Assembly (NCBI GenBank): GCA_050253535.1 | Contig: JBFWIW010000003.1 | Coordinates: 1 to 64,000 of the forward strand | Direction: 5' to 3' | Source of the DNA: JBFWIW01 sp050253535 | GTDB taxonomy: Bacteria > Bacillota > Clostridia > Oscillospirales > Oscillospiraceae | Length of the DNA stretch: 64,000 nucleotides | Part shown: positions 61,937 to 64,000 of the stretch, one piece after another | Layout: each line of letters starts with the position of its first letter | Numbering within the stretch: the stretch's first letter is position 1 | Position numbers and translations under genes: made by a program | The notes under the pieces: generated by a model | Told to the model about the DNA's origin: nothing | The model's database searches: none | What the model saw: the letters and a program-made list of their open reading frames with translations, nothing else

Positions 61937-63025
61937 ATGAAAAAAGCACTGGTACTTATCCTTACACTGGTTCTCTGCCTTGGACTTATGGCGGGCTGCG
62001 GCGGCACCACAACAACAACCAGCACGACTGCCACAGATACCAGCACCTCCACCGGTACGGCAACCACCAGCACTTCTTCCGGTGATGTCTACAACCTCGT
62101 CTATGCTCACACAAACAGTGAAGAATCATCCGGTCATGAGGTCGGACTTCTCATTCAGCAGAGACTCGAAGAGCTCACCCCGGGCCGTTTCACAACGACC
62201 ATCTATCCGAACGGCCAGCTCGGCGCAGACCGTGAGAATATCGAGGGCGTTCAGAATGGCGATATCACCATGACAAACTCCTCCACCGCCCCTCAGGCAA
62301 ACTTCGTCACCGCTGTCGAAGTCCTCGACCTTCCCTTCATCTTTACCGATGTTGAAATGGCGCGTGAGATCTGCAGAAACGAAGATTTTCTCAGCGTTAT
62401 GAGAGACGCTTATGCCGAAAAGGGCATTTACCTCATGGCTTTCATGGATCAGGGCTTCCGTACCACCACTACCGACACCCTTGAAGCTCATACTCCGGAC
62501 GATTTCAAGGGCTTTAACATCAGAACCATGGAGAATGCAAACCACATGGCTATCTGGAAGGCCCTCGGCGCCAACCCCACTCCCATTGCATACACCGAGC
62601 TCTACACCGCTCTTCAGCAGGGCACCGTCCGCGGCCAGGAGAACCCCTATGAGAACATCTCCGTCAAGAAGTTCTACGAGCAGCAGGACTACATCATCGG
62701 CACCAACCACGTTCTCCAGGTTATCGCTTGGATTGCAAATCTTGATTGGTACAACGCCCTCGATGCCGACTGCAAGGCAGCTTTTGATCAGGTCGTCGGT
62801 GAGGCTCATGACTTCTCCGATAATTACATGAACGAGCATCAGGCCGCTTATGTCAAGGAATTCGAAGACTACGGCTGCACCGTCTATGACCTCACTCCCG
62901 ACGAACTCGCTCAGTTCCAGGAGAAGACTCAGTCCGTTTATGCTACCATTGAGCAGCACATGAAGGACATCGATTCCCCCGCTTACGATACTCTTATGCA
63001 GGTTGTTGCCGATTACGCGGGATAA
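61937..63025 (+). CDS. dctP: TRAP transporter substrate-binding lipoprotein, DctP type
   Basis: Extracytoplasmic binding subunit for the DctQM permease. Signal peptide and lipobox LMAGC at residues ~17-21, then a Thr/Ser-rich linker. The DctP fold starts at YNLVYAHTNSEESSGHEVG; family marks are FTTTIYPNGQLGADRENIEG, LDLPFIFTD and the conserved NIRTMENANHMAIWKALGAN with the substrate-carboxylate Arg. Length 362 is slightly longer than usual because of the linker. AAAGGAAA precedes the ATG, and a terminator follows. Codon use is skewed to C-ending codons, suggesting strong expression (inference). Confidence 0.94.
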   Translation: MKKALVLILTLVLCLGLMAGCGGTTTTTSTTATDTSTSTGTATTSTSSGDVYNLVYAHTNSEESSGHEVGLLIQQRLEELTPGRFTTTIYPNGQLGADRENIEGVQNGDITMTNSSTAPQANFVTAVEVLDLPFIFTDVEMAREICRNEDFLSVMRDAYAEKGIYLMAFMDQGFRTTTTDTLEAHTPDDFKGFNIRTMENANHMAIWKALGANPTPIAYTELYTALQQGTVRGQENPYENISVKKFYEQQDYIIGTNHVLQVIAWIANLDWYNALDADCKAAFDQVVGEAHDFSDNYMNEHQAAYVKEFEDYGCTVYDLTPDELAQFQEKTQSVYATIEQHMKDIDSPAYDTLMQVVADYAG

Positions 63026-63048
63026 TAGCTTAGTATTTCCGTTATAAT

Positions 63049-63085
63049 AAAAAGAACAGGGCGCAAAACGCGTCCTGTTCTTTTT
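63049..63085 (+). terminator. Terminator of dctP
   Basis: Stem AAAAAGAACAGG / CCTGTTCTTTTT with an inner GCG/CGC pairing around AAAA, ending in a T-run, 24 bases after the dctP stop. Confidence 0.92.
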
Positions 63086-63115
63086 GTCTGAATATGCTCC
63101 ATAAACGCGCATACT

Positions 63116-63240
63116 GAAGAGACTCGAAGAGTTCGCTCCGGTGCACTTTTAAATGATCATCTATCCCGACGGCCAGCTCGGCGTGAACCTCGAAGATAAC
63201 GAAGGCGTTCCGGATGCCGACGTCACAATTGCTACCCCTT
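63116..63240 (+). pseudogene. Decayed fragment of a second dctP gene
   Basis: Translation reads LEEFAPVHF, a stop, then MIIYPDGQLGVNLEDNEGVP and DADVTI. This matches intact dctP at residues ~76-112 (LEELTPGRF, TIYPNGQLGADRENIEGV, GDITM) at both protein and base level. Only about 125 bases remain, with an in-frame stop, so it is a relic of duplication or of recombination with another dctP copy. No start region or C-terminal part is found nearby. Confidence 0.85.
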
Positions 63241-63306
63241 GTTTGTTGAGTCATAGAAAAGAGCGGCCAAAAAAAGTGCCTTTTCAGGATCGGTTGACCA
63301 ATCAGA

Positions 63307-64000
63307 TTAAACTGCCCGATTACTACTTGATTCATTCAAAGGGAAGTAGACAAGGAGTGTAAACTGTCTCTCATCTTCTGTTATATCCACAGACCCGCCG
63401 TACCTCGCAGCAATCTCCCTGATACCCGCAAGGCCAAAACCATGAACTCTTATATCCTGTTTTGTTGTGACGGGTATACCTTTTTCCAAAGCTGTTTTCC
63501 CACTATAAGGATTTTGTACCTTCATTACAAACAAACCTTTGTCCGTTCTTGCTTTTACTATAACTTTTCTTTGATCATCCGGCAGTTTTTCGCACGCTTC
63601 AATTGCATTATCAAGGCTGTTCGCAAAGACCGCGCATAGATCGACATTCTGAACCGGAATTTCTGATGGCACTGATATTTCAATATCCAAGTCGATTTTG
63701 CTCTGTTCCATGATTAACGCTTTTGAAGCCAAAACAATATTGACGATATTGTTTTCGCAAAACCTCCGGGCGTGCTCCAGCGCCGGAGAGCTTACGAGAC
63801 TGTCCAGGTATTCGCGCATTTCAGGCCCGGATAGCCCTGACATTGTCTGTAAATGGTTTGCCATATCGTGCCGCAGCCGCCGTACCTGAAACTGCTCCTG
63901 TTCCAAATTTCTATAATACAACCGGTTCATTTCATAAAAGCTTTTTTCCTGCTCAAGCTTCTGCTGTCGCGCAAGTACCACCACCGCCCATAGAAGCCCG
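63307..64000 (-). CDS. GHKL-domain sensor histidine kinase (N-terminus cut by window edge)
   Basis: The frame is open to the right edge, so the sensor and membrane part lies outside. Visible: a short coiled region, the H-box RHDMANHLQTM (phospho-accepting His), the N-box ANSLDNAIEAC, and the glycine-rich GFGLAGIREIAARYGG of the ATP site. This is the AgrC/CitA-like class often paired with LytTR or similar regulators. At least 231 residues are present. It converges on the dctP region. A role in controlling the nearby TRAP genes is possible by position only; no response regulator is in view. Confidence 0.88.
   Translation of the reverse strand, partial: GLLWAVVVLARQQKLEQEKSFYEMNRLYYRNLEQEQFQVRRLRHDMANHLQTMSGLSGPEMREYLDSLVSSPALEHARRFCENNIVNIVLASKALIMEQSKIDLDIEISVPSEIPVQNVDLCAVFANSLDNAIEACEKLPDDQRKVIVKARTDKGLFVMKVQNPYSGKTALEKGIPVTTKQDIRVHGFGLAGIREIAARYGGSVDITEDERQFTLLVYFPLNESSSNRAV

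Noticed and set aside
1..64000. CRISPR arrays, tRNA or rRNA genes
   Set aside because: No regularly spaced direct repeats, no tRNA cloverleaf with a TTCRANNC arm and no rRNA sequence were noticed on reading either strand; a tRNAscan or CRISPR search could still reveal something missed.

Overview
The window reads as a chromosomal segment of a Gram-positive, Clostridia-class Firmicute, probably of the Oscillospiraceae/Ruminococcaceae group (inference). The basis is strong AGGAGG-type ribosome binding sites, frequent GTG/TTG starts, a paired GlgC/GlgD glycogen system, a type III (GlnN) glutamine synthetase, single-chain PurL, PdxST with a MocR-type regulator, the gdpP-rplI-dnaB and tilS-hpt-ftsH gene orders, and YhaO/YhaN-like SbcCD proteins. 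Coding density is high, and most genes are housekeeping.

Layout: a 23S rRNA methyltransferase cut by the left edge (1-1335, minus); secA, pgeF, an orphan peptide-type binding lipoprotein, purL and cdd (1.5-10.9 kb); a ferritin-like protein (minus); rsmE; then a six-gene glycogen locus glgB-glgP-glgC-glgD-glgA-glgX/malQ fusion (12.3-23.8 kb), closed by a strong terminator. Next come a zinc-ribbon/Ig-like membrane protein, pdxST divergent from their probable regulator, glnN, a DUF554 protein, and a minus-strand block (esterase, AAA+ ATPase, asnS, a binding protein with its two lobes in swapped order, and a sugar nucleotidyltransferase fused to a degenerate phosphomannomutase). From 37.5 to 45.7 kb lie gdpP-rplI-dnaB-tilS-hpt-ftsH. 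Then follow a cysteine desulfurase divergent from mtaB, serC-serA, a lipid kinase plus YmdB phosphodiesterase, and the sbcD/sbcC-like pair. The right end (56.3-64 kb) is looser and more accessory: TRAP transporter dctQM, two paralogous CtBP-like 2-hydroxyacid dehydrogenases, an IS3-type transposase remnant, dctP, a decayed piece of a second dctP, and a GHKL sensor kinase cut by the right edge.

The most unusual signal is not a gene. Several long 5' leaders (before rplI, dnaB, dagK, glgD, asnS, and more weakly tilS and mtaB) share a layout: an AT-rich hairpin, a GC-rich hairpin, then an arm that can pair either with a nearby decoy arm or with the Shine-Dalgarno region of the downstream gene. 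The rplI and dagK copies are clearly homologous in sequence (31 of 36 bases over the first helices), and the dnaB copy shares a 23-base block with dagK (19 of 23). The asnS copy also carries a 22-codon upstream reading frame ending inside the asnS Shine-Dalgarno. This looks like a dispersed cis-regulatory RNA family that I do not recognise from known riboswitch classes.
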